Below are positions 6,942 to 14,873 of a stretch of 20,618 nucleotides of DNA, one piece after another. Each line of letters opens with the position of its first letter. Position 1 is the stretch's first letter. The position numbers and the translations under genes are program-made. The notes under the pieces are model-generated. The model ran no database searches. It was not told where the DNA came from and saw only the letters and a program-made list of their open reading frames with translations. This DNA is from UMGS1502 sp045545435. Its GTDB lineage: Bacteria; Actinomycetota; Coriobacteriia; Coriobacteriales; Eggerthellaceae. The DNA lies in assembly GCA_045545435.1 (NCBI GenBank), contig JAZQAV010000101.1:1-20618 (forward strand), given 5' to 3'.

Positions 6942-6976
6942 CAAACCGCGAGACAAATCGCTTTAGGAGGATTTAC

Positions 6977-7762
6977 ATGTTTGATTTCACTGGTAAGGTT
7001 GTTGCAGTAACCGGCGCTTCTTCCGGCCTTGGCAAGCAGATGGCCGAAGGCTACGCCAAGCAGGGCGCTAACCTTGTTCTTCTTGCTCGTCGCGTCGAGC
7101 GTCTTGAGGCTTCCGCCAAGGACTTCTCCGAGAAGTATGGCGTTGAGGTTCTTCCCTGCGCATGCGACGTTACCGACGAGGCTTCCATCGAGGCTGCCAT
7201 CGCTGCTGCCGACGAGAAGTTCGGTCACATTGAGGTTCTGGTAAATTCCGCTGGTGGCGAGAAGGGCACGGGTACCAAGCTCGTTGACTTCCAGCGCAGC
7301 GACTGGGACTTCACCATGAACCTCGACCTCACCTCCATCTTCACCATGTGCAAGATGGTTGGCGGCTACATGCAGAAGAACATCGAGGCTGGCAAGCAGA
7401 CCTACGGCCGCATCATCAACATTGCTTCCATCTACGGCTTGGTTGGCAACACCGCTCTGCCCACCATTGCTTACCATGCATCCAAGGGTGCTGTTGTTAA
7501 CTTCACGCGCGCCGCTGCCGCTGAGCTTGCTCCCACCGGCATCACCGTTAACGCTATTTGCCCGGGCTACTTCTACACCGAGCTCACCACCGAGACCTTG
7601 GACACCGAGTACTTCCAGAACTTCGCCAAGACCACCGTTCCTATGCAGCGCTATGGCAAGGAAGGCGAGCTTTGCTCCGCCGCTATCTTCCTGGGCGCCG
7701 AGGAATCCAGCTACGTCACCGGCCAAATGCTTGCCGTTGACGGTGGCTACACCTGCGTGTAA
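6977..7762 (+). CDS. Short-chain dehydrogenase/reductase (SDR, FabG-like)
   Basis: A 261-residue classical SDR, normal family length. The start is ATG 6977 with AGGAGG at 6965-6970; the frame extends to an ATG at 6914, but that would run through the hairpin and lacks a ribosome site. Visible motifs are the Rossmann TGASSGLG (residues 12-19), NSAG (90-93, the usual NNAG), the catalytic set S151, Y166, K170 (YHASK), and the PGY segment after the active site. The C-terminal SSYVTGQMLAVDGGY is typical of FabG and gluconate-5-dehydrogenase-like members. The cofactor is NAD(H) or NADP(H); acceptor specificity cannot be read from sequence. FabG, sugar-acid and hydroxysteroid dehydrogenases are all possible, the last being common in gut Eggerthellaceae. 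It stands alone between its own promoter region and a terminator. Confidence 0.88.
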   Translation: MFDFTGKVVAVTGASSGLGKQMAEGYAKQGANLVLLARRVERLEASAKDFSEKYGVEVLPCACDVTDEASIEAAIAAADEKFGHIEVLVNSAGGEKGTGTKLVDFQRSDWDFTMNLDLTSIFTMCKMVGGYMQKNIEAGKQTYGRIINIASIYGLVGNTALPTIAYHASKGAVVNFTRAAAAELAPTGITVNAICPGYFYTELTTETLDTEYFQNFAKTTVPMQRYGKEGELCSAAIFLGAEESSYVTGQMLAVDGGYTCV

Positions 7763-7785
7763 TCGTTCACGTAAATCCGCAATCG

Positions 7786-7818
7786 AAAAGAGCCGTGCCT
7801 GGTGGCGCGGCTCTTTTT
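7786..7818. terminator. Bidirectional terminator between SDR gene and tag
   Basis: AAAAGAGCCGTGCC (7786-7799) pairs with GGCGCGGCTCTTTT (7804-7817) around TGGT, with one G-T wobble. T5 at 7814-7818 serves the rightward SDR message; the A-run at 7786-7789 gives a U-run on the leftward tag message. Confidence 0.88.
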
Positions 7819-7867
7819 GTCTTTATTCAGCCCTCTGCGCGAAGTGCGAGGGGCAATAGGCCGCCTG

Positions 7868-8488
7868 CTATCCGTAAAAGCGAACGTCTTTTTCCAAGAA
7901 TCTGCGTTTGGTAATGGTTGGGTGCGCGGCATTAATTTGTGCGTAGCGCGGGCAATTTTTGTCATGGTCGTTGATGAGGCCCGATGATTGCAGGTGCGAA
8001 TAAATCACCACTGGTCCCATAAATTTAAAGCCACGCGCCTTCAGGTCTTTGCTTATGGCCGCAGAGAGGCCGTTGCTTGCCGGAATGTAGCCTTCGGCAT
8101 GCTTGTTGTACAAGATCACGTTGCCATCGGTGTATTTCCAGAGGTACGCGCTGAAACTTCCAAACTCTTCCTGAATCTTTAAAAAACACCGCGTGTTGTT
8201 AATAATGGCCTCTATTTTTCGACGTGATTTGATCATGCCGTCGGTTGCCATTATGCGATCGATGTCCTGCTCGTTGAAAGAGGCAACTGCGGCTGCGTCG
8301 AAATTGCTAAAGCAAGAGCGTAAAACATCGCGCCGGTTGATAACCAAATCCCAGCTGAGACCGCACTGCATTACCTCCATGCTCAAATGCTCGAATTGTC
8401 GCCTGTCGTCATGGGAGGGGGTGCCCCATTCCTCATCGTGGTAGCGCTGGTTTATTTGCGATGTGCGATCCCAGTTGCAATAGGCCAT
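7868..8488 (-). CDS. tag: DNA-3-methyladenine glycosylase I
   Basis: A 206-residue TAG-family glycosylase, slightly longer than the usual 185-195. It removes 3-methyladenine from alkylated DNA in the cytoplasm, starting base excision repair. Key features are in place: C4 and H17 (RYHDEEWG) for zinc, the acidic residue E38 in the MEVMQCGLSW segment, the KSRRKIEAIINN stretch, GSFSAYLWKY, SKDLKARGFKFMGP, and the C-terminal HxxxC (NDHDKNC) that completes the zinc site. The start, ATG at 8488 on the minus strand, has AAGGAAC a few bases upstream and gives the family's normal N-terminus (CNWD). Codon use is more AT-rich than in the ASST, SDR and chaperone genes, consistent with low expression or a different origin. 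It is transcribed alone and converges on the SDR gene, sharing its terminator. Confidence 0.93.
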   Translation of the reverse strand: MAYCNWDRTSQINQRYHDEEWGTPSHDDRRQFEHLSMEVMQCGLSWDLVINRRDVLRSCFSNFDAAAVASFNEQDIDRIMATDGMIKSRRKIEAIINNTRCFLKIQEEFGSFSAYLWKYTDGNVILYNKHAEGYIPASNGLSAAISKDLKARGFKFMGPVVIYSHLQSSGLINDHDKNCPRYAQINAAHPTITKRRFLEKDVRFYG

Positions 8489-8843
8489 AATTGTTCCTTG
8501 GATTGTTGCTTACGGATAAAAGTTTAGCGGTTTTGGTATTAAAAAGCTGCTTTGTGGCAGCGCGTCGGCAAAAAACGGGATTGCTTTTTGCTCATGATAT
8601 CCCTGCGAATTTTCGAACGCAATTTCTTGGGTGTACACACTATTGGACAGCAGAAATTGTTCCGCGAAATGTGGGGTATTTGTGTGCAAAGCAAACCTGC
8701 ATACCCAAAGAGCGGTAGTTTAACGTTTTGACGTGGCTTTTCTTTGAAAATAGTTCATTGCCCAACCGATAACGGCAAGCTATTATAAAGGCAAAATTAG
8801 ACAGTGTTTAACGATACGGATATTTGAAGAGGAGTGCAGGCGC
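8489..8843. other. Divergent spacer between tag and deacetylase gene
   Basis: This 355-base stretch must hold the promoters of both flanking genes. The rightward candidate is at 8759-8786. No RNA gene, repeat or convincing small gene was found; the frame at 8491-8718 has no ribosome site and no recognisable sequence. Confidence 0.5.
8759..8786 (+). promoter_or_regulatory. Promoter candidate for the deacetylase gene
   Basis: TTGCCC (8759-8764) and TATTAT (8781-8786) are 16 bases apart, about 58 bases before the GTG start. The -35 match is moderate, so this is tentative. Confidence 0.3.
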
Positions 8844-10400
8844 GTGGCGAGCGATTCGAGCAAGGACAGGGGTGAATCCTCGAGTCAGCGCGAGTTAAAC
8901 CGGGTGCAGATGGCGGAGTCGGCAAACAGAAGGCCTTATCCGTCTGGAAACGCTGCGGCAAATTCACGCTCGGAGGTTCCTTCCGCAACGCCGTTGCGCT
9001 CCGATTCGCGCCAAGAAAACGTTCCTCGTCGCACGCAAAACTCCCAGGAGCACAGGCCTACCAACGCGAGCCGTTATTCCAGGGACGATGCCCGTTATCG
9101 CGCGAGCGACTCGAATAAAAAAGCAAGCGCTCGCGCGGCGGAAGCTCGTAACGCTGATGCAAGCCAAAACGGGTCGCATCGTTCAAGTGCGCGTGCTGCT
9201 GCAAGTCGTTCTGCCAACGGTCGTCCTGCCGGAAGCAGCGCAGCCGGTAATCGTCCCGCCGGAAGGCGTGCCGCTAACGATCGTCCTGCCGGAAGCCATC
9301 CGGCAAACGCGCGTCCCACGGTCGGCGGCCAGGCGCATGCGCGTTCTGCTGGCGCGCAGGGTGCGACGCCGCGGTCGGCCAAAAATCGCGCCCGTGAACC
9401 ATACGCCGCCAATGGCGCTTCGCGCACTTCTCGTGCAGCTTCGCAACATCTTGCACAGCCCCAAGGCAACGCGGCCAATGCTATCCCTGCGAAAAAGCGT
9501 GTGGGAACACTTCCCGTGCTTGTTATCGTGCTGGTTGTGCTGGTGGCTGCCATCTTGGCGGCGGTGTTTGCGTTCTCCAGTTGCACCGCTAAGCAAAACA
9601 GTGAAACTTCTGCGCAACCTAGCCAGTCAACAGGGGTAATGGCCGCTTCTGACACCGAAGGCACCGCGTCCGAGGCGTCTGCGCAAACAAGTCAAGCTTC
9701 GTCCGATTTGTCGTGGCGCGATACCGATTTTGCCGTTGATCCCAATAGAACCGAATGGAACTACAACAGCAATGGACGCAAGGTGGTGTATTTAACCATT
9801 GACGATGGTCCGTCGGATAAAACGCAGCAGGTGCTGGACATTCTTGATCAGTACAACTGCAAGGCAACCTTCTTTGTTGTGGGCCATAACCCTGACTACT
9901 ATCCCATGATCAAAGAGGCATATGAGCGCGGCCATACCATCGGCCTTCATACGTATTCGCATGATTACGCGGAGATTTATTCGTCGGTTGACGCCTACTA
10001 TGCCGACCTTAATCAAATCGCCGAAGTGGTAAAAGAGCAAATCGGCTACGTTCCGTGCTTCATTCGTTTCCCCGGTGGGTCTTCAAATACCATTTCGGCC
10101 AACTACAGCCAGGGCATTATGAGCACGCTGGTGGATTCGGTCCAAACCAATGGATACCAGTATTACGATTGGACCACTTCAACAGGCGACGGCTCGGAAC
10201 ATACCGCCGATGAAATCGTGGGCTATTCGACAGAGCCAACCGACATGGAGAACATCGTTCTTTTGTGCCACGATTCCACAACCAAGCAGTCAACGGTGGA
10301 CGCGCTGCCGCGCATAATCGAGCATTATCAGGCGCTCGGCTATACCTTCGAAGCTATCTCACGCGATACGTTGGTACCCCATCATGGAACCAGTAACTAG
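8844..10400 (+). CDS. Membrane-anchored polysaccharide deacetylase (NodB/CE4)
   Basis: A 518-residue protein starting at GTG 8844, with GAAGAGGAG at 8826-8834. Residues 1-220 are low-complexity, rich in Ala, Ser, Arg and Asn, and contain repeats of an N-x-RPAG type (about 125-160). One membrane segment follows at about 223-247, just after KKR, so the basic N-terminus should be cytoplasmic and the C-terminus outside. After a Ser/Thr/Ala-rich linker comes a NodB domain from about 314 to 510: TIDDGPS (D320, D321), HTYSH (H369 and H373, metal ligands), RFPGGS (R408), DWTTSTGD and LLCHD (H476). All five CE4 motifs are present, so it is probably an active metal-dependent deacetylase acting on N-acetylglucosamine of peptidoglycan or another wall glycan. 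Such modification often gives lysozyme resistance. The long disordered cytoplasmic tail is unusual for the family. Confidence 0.88.
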   Translation: MASDSSKDRGESSSQRELNRVQMAESANRRPYPSGNAAANSRSEVPSATPLRSDSRQENVPRRTQNSQEHRPTNASRYSRDDARYRASDSNKKASARAAEARNADASQNGSHRSSARAAASRSANGRPAGSSAAGNRPAGRRAANDRPAGSHPANARPTVGGQAHARSAGAQGATPRSAKNRAREPYAANGASRTSRAASQHLAQPQGNAANAIPAKKRVGTLPVLVIVLVVLVAAILAAVFAFSSCTAKQNSETSAQPSQSTGVMAASDTEGTASEASAQTSQASSDLSWRDTDFAVDPNRTEWNYNSNGRKVVYLTIDDGPSDKTQQVLDILDQYNCKATFFVVGHNPDYYPMIKEAYERGHTIGLHTYSHDYAEIYSSVDAYYADLNQIAEVVKEQIGYVPCFIRFPGGSSNTISANYSQGIMSTLVDSVQTNGYQYYDWTTSTGDGSEHTADEIVGYSTEPTDMENIVLLCHDSTTKQSTVDALPRIIEHYQALGYTFEAISRDTLVPHHGTSN

Positions 10401-10487
10401 TGGAAAGGCGGAAAGATGCGTATGAGACGAGATGATTTTACCTAGCTTATCAAGAAAAGCAGGATGCGGGGTGGGATTCACGGACCC

Positions 10488-10519
10488 GAGGTTTTGCGCC
10501 ATGTAAGTAATAAAACCTC
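10488..10519. promoter_or_regulatory. Inverted repeat between deacetylase and LysR genes
   Basis: GAGGTTTT (10488-10495) and AAAACCTC (10512-10519) are a perfect 8-bp dyad with a 16-base loop, 87 bases after the deacetylase stop. There is no U-run after it. It may end the upstream message weakly or be a regulator site for the LysR gene; no other terminator was seen in this gap. Confidence 0.35.
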
Positions 10520-10646
10520 CTCGCACCGGCAAGGCAATCGAGAGTTTTAAGTTCGAAATCTAATTGATAATTGATCGTAATCGTAGTTTTGAGCAGGACA
10601 TATTCAATAGTTGCCACCTGTTGGCGCGTGAGAGAAAAGATAAGAA

Positions 10647-11570
10647 ATGAAACTCACATTACAGCAAATGAAATATGTCAGTAAGGTTGCCGAAGCCGGA
10701 TCGCTAACCGAAGCCGCCAAGCTGCTTTCGGTTTCACAGGCAGCCCTTTCCACCTCAATTAGCCAGCTTGAAGGCGAGCTGGGTGTCGATTTGTTTGCGC
10801 GCAAAGGCAGAGGCTTCCTTCCGACGGAAGACGGTATGCGTTTCTTGGCTCTTTCAGAGCGCGTTTTGGACGACGTGGGCGAAATTGAGCGCAAGTTCAA
10901 AGGCGATGGTGAAGCCGATCGCGAGTTGAATATTTCCACTATGCCGTTCACGATGGCCGAACGTCCGTTTATTACATATTTGAACAGCATGAACAACGAA
11001 TCCGTGCGTTTTGTATTGGAGTCGGCAAAACCTTCGCGTATTGCAAGGGACGTCGGAAAGGGCATTAAGAGCCTCGGCATTCTGTACAGGATACCCGGTT
11101 TCGGCCATCTTCTTGACAGCCTTTACGAAGCGAACGGCGTCGAGTTTCATGATCTGTGCTCTTTGCCGCTCAGTGTTTATGTGGGCGCAAATCACCCGCT
11201 TGCGCTGCGTGACAAGATTTCGGCGCGTGACCTTAAGGCGTATCCGGCATTTGGGCTCGATCAGTACGTCTACCTTCTTTTAGTGGAAACGGGCGACAGT
11301 TACGGGCCAGTTGTGGAGTGGCGCGACGATGTATTGGTGTCTCGCGGGATAACCCCTATCGACGACCTTTTAGCTAAAGTCGAAGATGCTAAGGGGTATG
11401 TGGTTTGGGCTAATGCGGGCTGCAAGGCAAGTGACCCAGAACGCGTGAGGTGCATTCCCTTCGAAAGCGACGAAAAAATAGTCTTTGGCTACATCAAAAA
11501 GAAGGGCGAAGAACCAAACGAGTTGGAGCAAGAATTTCTGGCGCGCTATAAAGCATGGTTGGAGGATTAG
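10647..11570 (+). CDS. LysR-family transcriptional regulator (first of a pair)
   Basis: A 307-residue LysR-type regulator, normal length. The winged helix-turn-helix covers about residues 1-60 (LTLQQMKYVSKVAEAGSLTEAAKLLSVSQAALSTSISQLEGELG, broken here only by description), with the family signature SQAALSTSISQLE and LFARKGRGFLPTEDG. The rest, about 90-300, should be the periplasmic-binding-protein-like effector domain, which is divergent. The start ATG 10647 gives the expected N-terminus, though its ribosome site (GAGAAAAGATAAG) is weak. It is paralogous to the next gene, most clearly in the DNA-binding domain. LysR proteins usually control neighbouring or divergent genes in response to a small molecule. 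Here both neighbours lie in the same direction, so no target is evident. Confidence 0.9.
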   Translation: MKLTLQQMKYVSKVAEAGSLTEAAKLLSVSQAALSTSISQLEGELGVDLFARKGRGFLPTEDGMRFLALSERVLDDVGEIERKFKGDGEADRELNISTMPFTMAERPFITYLNSMNNESVRFVLESAKPSRIARDVGKGIKSLGILYRIPGFGHLLDSLYEANGVEFHDLCSLPLSVYVGANHPLALRDKISARDLKAYPAFGLDQYVYLLLVETGDSYGPVVEWRDDVLVSRGITPIDDLLAKVEDAKGYVVWANAGCKASDPERVRCIPFESDEKIVFGYIKKKGEEPNELEQEFLARYKAWLED

Positions 11571-11618
11571 GTTCAAGGACCGCTCGTTGAGTTTAAAACA
11601 ATATACCTAACTATTAAA

Positions 11619-11649
11619 GAAATGCTGCTCAATGCAGCATTTCGTTTTT
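11619..11649 (+). terminator. Rho-independent terminator between the two LysR genes
   Basis: GAAATGCTGC (11619-11628) pairs perfectly with GCAGCATTTC (11634-11643) around TCAAT, followed by G and T5 (11645-11649). The two regulators are therefore separate transcription units. Confidence 0.88.
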
Positions 11650-11736
11650 AAATATCAAGCATATATTATAAAAAAAAGTGTAAGCTGTTTATGACTCCGT
11701 TTGCGGTTTGACGCTTCCTATTTGATGGGGGACCCA

Positions 11737-12666
11737 ATGAAATTTACGCTGCAACAGCTTAGGTACGTTACCAAAATCATCAAAAAAGGGTCACTCAGTG
11801 AGGCGGCTAAGGAGCTTTCTATTACCCAGGCTGGCCTTTCCCTCTCTATCTCCCAGTTGGAAAGCGAACTGGGCGCAGATTTGTTTGAGCGCGTGGGAAG
11901 AGGAGTAGTTCCCACTGAAGCAGGGAGACGGCTAGCCGCCCTTTCGCAGAAAACACTCGCAGGGGCCCATGAGATCGAACAGGAGTTCATGCACCGGGCT
12001 TCGAAAAAAGAGTGGCTTAACATTGGTGCAATGCGAAATTCGCTTGTGGAAATTCCCCTTTTGAGCTTTTTGGACTCGCGCAGAGGGCAGTTGTCCTGGT
12101 TTGGTTTGGAAATGTGCCCTCCCAGCGTTATCTATCGCGAAGTGGGCGAACGCATCAAAAGCATGGGCATCGCCTATACAACGCGCATGTTCGAGTCGAA
12201 TCGAAAACGCTCGTTCGATGAGACAAATGTGCGGTCGATATCTATATGTCGCCTGCCTTTTAGCGTGTTCCTTGCGGTCGATCATCCTCTTGCGAACAAA
12301 GAGCTTTTAACGGAAAAGGACCTTGAGCCATATCCTTATTTCGCTTTTGATCAATATATGTTCCATCGAACGCGTGGACCTTTGGGAACGCATCATAATC
12401 CCATTGAGAAAAGCGGCGATACCCTTATCGTGCATCCTGTTTCGGATATGAACGATTTGGTTGGTGAGATTGCCTTGGTGGACGGCTATACGCGTTGGGC
12501 ATGTATAGCCAATAACGTCTTAAATCCAGTAAACGTCCGTGCGATTCGCGAAGACTCGGATCGTACCATTGAGTTCTTCTGCGTAAAGCACCGAGACGAT
12601 CGCCTTACCGCCGTTGAGGAAGATTTCCTGCACCACTACGCGACGTGGCTTCAAAGCGCCTGTTAA
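11737..12666 (+). CDS. LysR-family transcriptional regulator (second of a pair)
   Basis: A 309-residue LysR-type regulator. I chose ATG 11737 because it gives MKFTLQQLRYV, the same N-terminus as its neighbour (MKLTLQQMKYV), with GGGGGA just upstream. An ATG at 11725 and a TTG at 11701 would add up to 12 unconserved residues. The helix-turn-helix region (about 1-60) includes GSLSEAAKELS, QAGLSLSISQLESELG and LFERVGRGVVPTEAG. The effector domain is weakly similar to that of the first regulator, sharing for instance LPFSVFLAVDHPLA against LPLSVYVGANHPLA. Tandem duplication followed by change in the effector domain suggests related but different ligands. The gene is preceded by its neighbour's terminator, so it should have its own promoter. 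No target operon is evident in the window. Confidence 0.9.
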   Translation: MKFTLQQLRYVTKIIKKGSLSEAAKELSITQAGLSLSISQLESELGADLFERVGRGVVPTEAGRRLAALSQKTLAGAHEIEQEFMHRASKKEWLNIGAMRNSLVEIPLLSFLDSRRGQLSWFGLEMCPPSVIYREVGERIKSMGIAYTTRMFESNRKRSFDETNVRSISICRLPFSVFLAVDHPLANKELLTEKDLEPYPYFAFDQYMFHRTRGPLGTHHNPIEKSGDTLIVHPVSDMNDLVGEIALVDGYTRWACIANNVLNPVNVRAIREDSDRTIEFFCVKHRDDRLTAVEEDFLHHYATWLQSAC

Positions 12667-12727
12667 TGATTCGCATAGCTTTGTGACGAAACGCATTGCT
12701 CTTGCGCATATTATCTTCTCTACAACC

Positions 12728-12756
12728 TGTATAAAATCTTAGTCGGTGACGCTTAA
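12728..12756 (-). promoter_or_regulatory. Mirrored leftward promoter-like sequence
   Basis: On the minus strand TTAAGC (plus 12751-12756) and TATACA (plus 12728-12733) are 17 bases apart, mirroring the dnaK promoter. A transcript would run leftward, antisense to the second LysR gene. The -35 match is poor, so activity is uncertain. Confidence 0.3.
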
Positions 12757-12815
12757 GTTACGTAATGTAAACGTGCGCATAAGATAACTTGACACTTAAA
12801 GACTAAGATTTTATA
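12730..12815. promoter_or_regulatory. Long inverted repeat over the dnaK promoter
   Basis: TATAAAATCTTAGTC (12730-12744) and GACTAAGATTTTATA (12801-12815) are perfect 15-bp inverted arms separated by 56 bases. The right arm covers the spacer and most of the -10 of the dnaK promoter. Inside, TTAAGTTA (12753-12760) and TAACTTGA (12785-12792) form a second, imperfect pair. The canonical actinobacterial HAIR site of HspR (CTTGAGT, 7 bases, ACTCAAG) was not found, though CTTGA occurs at 12788. This repeat is a candidate operator for HspR or another heat-shock repressor. Confidence 0.6.
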
Positions 12816-12817
12816 TT
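12789..12817 (+). promoter_or_regulatory. Promoter of the dnaK cluster
   Basis: TTGACA (12789-12794) and TATATT (12812-12817) are 17 bases apart, close to the sigma-70/SigA consensus. Transcription would start near 12824, giving a leader of about 98 bases. The leader has small dyads: GGTGC/GCACC (12865-12878) and GTCTT/AAGAC (12889-12900). A near-perfect promoter fits control by repression, as expected with HspR. Confidence 0.75.
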
Positions 12818-12921
12818 GGCAAGCGTCGAAAACTTTTTAAGTCGAAAGGCTAGAAGTCGACCGTGGTGCAAAGGCACCCCGCAACAACGTCTTAAAAGAC
12901 TCCAAAGAGAGGAACAATATA

Positions 12922-14868
12922 ATGAGCAAGATTCTTGGTATCGACCTTGGCACCACGAACTCCGCAATGGCTGTCATGGAAGGCGGCGAGCCCGAAATTC
13001 TCGTCAACGCTGAAGGCGATCGCACCACGCCCTCCGTTGAAGGCTTCCGCAAAGACGGTGAGCGCGTAGTTGGCAAAGCTGCCAAGAACCAGGCGGTTAC
13101 CAACCCCGAGAACACCGTGGCGTCCATCAAGCGCTTCATTGGCCGTTCGTACGCCGAAACCGCAGAAGAGCAGAAAACTGTTGCGTACCGCGTGAAGCCG
13201 GGCAAGGATGGCCGTGCTGTCGTGGACATCGATGGCAAAGATTACACCCCCGAGGAAATCTCGGCCATGGTTCTTCAAAAACTGAAGGCCGACGCCGAAA
13301 AGCAGGTGGGCAGCACCATTACGCAGGCCGTAATTACGGTTCCTGCATACTTCAACGCCGCACAGCGCCAGGCCACCAAAGACGCTGGCAAAATCGCCGG
13401 CCTCGATGTGCTGCGCATCATCAACGAGCCTACCGCAGCCGCTTTGGCTTACGGTCTTGACAAAACCAACAAGGACCAAAAGATCCTCGTCTTCGACCTG
13501 GGCGGCGGCACCTTCGATGTCTCCATCCTCGAGCTTGGCGACGGCGTGTTCGAGGTAGCTGCTACCAACGGCGACAACCATCTGGGTGGCGACGACTGGG
13601 ATCAGCGCGTCATCAACTGGCTTGCCGACAAATTCAAAGCCGACAACAACATCGATCTTCGCGGCGACAAGATGGCCCTTCAGCGTTTGAAGGAAGCAGC
13701 CGAGAAGGCAAAGATGGAGCTTTCGTCCACCACGCAGGCAAACATCAACCTGCCCTTCATCACGGCCGATCAGTCTGGCCCCAAGCATCTTGATTACACC
13801 CTGACGCGCATCGAGTTCGAGCGCATCACCAAGGACCTTCTGGATCGTTGCCGCAAGCCCGTTGAGCAGGCTCTTGCCGACGCTGGCCTGTCCGCAAGCC
13901 AAATTGACGAGGTCATTCTTGTTGGTGGCTCCACCCGTATGCCGGCTGTTCAAGAGCTGGTCAAGCAAATGACGGGCAAGCAGCCCAACATGTCCGTGAA
14001 CCCCGACGAGGTTGTTGCTATGGGCGCAGCTGTTCAGGGCGGCGTGCTTTCCGGCGACGTCGAGGGCATCCTTCTGCTGGACGTCACCCCGCTTTCGCTG
14101 GGCGTTGAGACCCTGGGCGGCGTTATGACCCGCATGATTGAGCGCAACACCACCATTCCTACCCGCAAAACCGAGGTGTACTCCACGGCTGCCGATAACC
14201 AGACGTCCGTTGAGATTCACGTCCTGCAGGGCGAGCGCCCCATGGCCGCCGACAACAAGACGCTTGGTCGCTTCCAGCTCAATGGCATCCCCGCAGCACG
14301 TCGCGGCGTGCCGCAGATCGAGGTAACCTTCGACATCGACGCCAACGGCATCGTTAACGTTTCCGCAAAGGATTTGGGCACGGGCAAGCAGCAACAGATC
14401 ACCATTTCCGGTTCCACGGCGCTTTCCGACGACGAGGTTAACCGCATGGTGAAGGACGCCGAGGCCCATGCCGCCGAGGACGCCGCTCACAAGGAAGAAG
14501 TTGAGCTGCGCAACAACACCGATTCGCTGGTAAACGCTACCCGCCAAACCCTCAACGAGCTTGGCGACAAGGCACCGGCAGAGGCTAAGCAGGCTGCAGA
14601 GGACGCCATCAACGAGGCCACCAATGCGCTTGCCGGCTCCGACATCAACGCTATTAGGGCTGCGCAAGAAAAACTGCAGCAGGCTGGCTACAAGCTCGCC
14701 GAGGTTGTTTACTCACAGCAGGGCGCTCCCGACATGGGCGCTAACCCCGGTGCAGCTGCTGGTTACGGCGCTCCCGAGGGCGGCTACGCAGCACCTAACG
14801 CGGGCAACGATGATGGCCCCATCGAGGCCGACTACGAAGTAGTTGACGACGACAAAGAAGGGAAATAA
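12922..14868 (+). CDS. dnaK: Molecular chaperone DnaK (Hsp70)
   Basis: A 648-residue Hsp70, normal length. Start ATG 12922 follows AGAGAGGAAC. The ATPase domain (about 1-370) shows the phosphate loop GIDLGTTNS, NEPTAAALAYG, the second phosphate motif FDLGGGTFDVS and VGGSTRMPAV. The linker region near LLLDVTPLSLG leads into the substrate-binding domain (about 375-490, with LQGERPMAADN) and a helical lid. The tail is Gly/Ala-rich and ends EADYEVVDDDKEGK, an acidic tail common in bacterial DnaK. The N-terminal domain lacks the roughly 25-residue insertion typical of Gram-negative DnaK, agreeing with an actinobacterial source. It binds unfolded polypeptides in an ATP cycle driven by GrpE and the J protein encoded downstream. 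It is the first gene of the cluster, transcribed from the palindromic promoter at 12789. In Streptomyces DnaK also acts as co-repressor with HspR, a plausible feedback here. Confidence 0.98.
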   Translation: MSKILGIDLGTTNSAMAVMEGGEPEILVNAEGDRTTPSVEGFRKDGERVVGKAAKNQAVTNPENTVASIKRFIGRSYAETAEEQKTVAYRVKPGKDGRAVVDIDGKDYTPEEISAMVLQKLKADAEKQVGSTITQAVITVPAYFNAAQRQATKDAGKIAGLDVLRIINEPTAAALAYGLDKTNKDQKILVFDLGGGTFDVSILELGDGVFEVAATNGDNHLGGDDWDQRVINWLADKFKADNNIDLRGDKMALQRLKEAAEKAKMELSSTTQANINLPFITADQSGPKHLDYTLTRIEFERITKDLLDRCRKPVEQALADAGLSASQIDEVILVGGSTRMPAVQELVKQMTGKQPNMSVNPDEVVAMGAAVQGGVLSGDVEGILLLDVTPLSLGVETLGGVMTRMIERNTTIPTRKTEVYSTAADNQTSVEIHVLQGERPMAADNKTLGRFQLNGIPAARRGVPQIEVTFDIDANGIVNVSAKDLGTGKQQQITISGSTALSDDEVNRMVKDAEAHAAEDAAHKEEVELRNNTDSLVNATRQTLNELGDKAPAEAKQAAEDAINEATNALAGSDINAIRAAQEKLQQAGYKLAEVVYSQQGAPDMGANPGAAAGYGAPEGGYAAPNAGNDDGPIEADYEVVDDDKEGK

Positions 14869-14873
14869 GACTC

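Larger units (their letters stand above)
5992..6976. other. Repeat-rich gene-free region, about 1 kb
   Basis: No believable gene was found here. In order it holds: short hairpins (6022-6108), three repeats spaced 28 bp (6103-6169), a strong terminator (6216-6260), an inverted array of 26-bp repeats spaced 42 bp (6294-6569), then AT-rich DNA with an inverted repeat (6692-6712), a promoter candidate (6853-6882) and a hairpin (6923-6941) before the dehydrogenase gene. Frames crossing the 42-bp repeats read as 14-residue periodic peptides on both strands only because 42 is a multiple of three. Confidence 0.7.

Noticed and set aside
10460..10505. tRNA-like sequence (GTGGGATTCACGGACCCGAG) after the deacetylase gene
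   Set aside because: It recalls part of a T-arm, but no acceptor stem, D-arm or anticodon stem can be built around it on either strand.
12785..12806. Canonical HAIR operator at the dnaK promoter
   Set aside because: Only one CTTGA half is present (12788); no ACTCAAG half follows at the required 7-base spacing, so the site was reported as a different inverted repeat.
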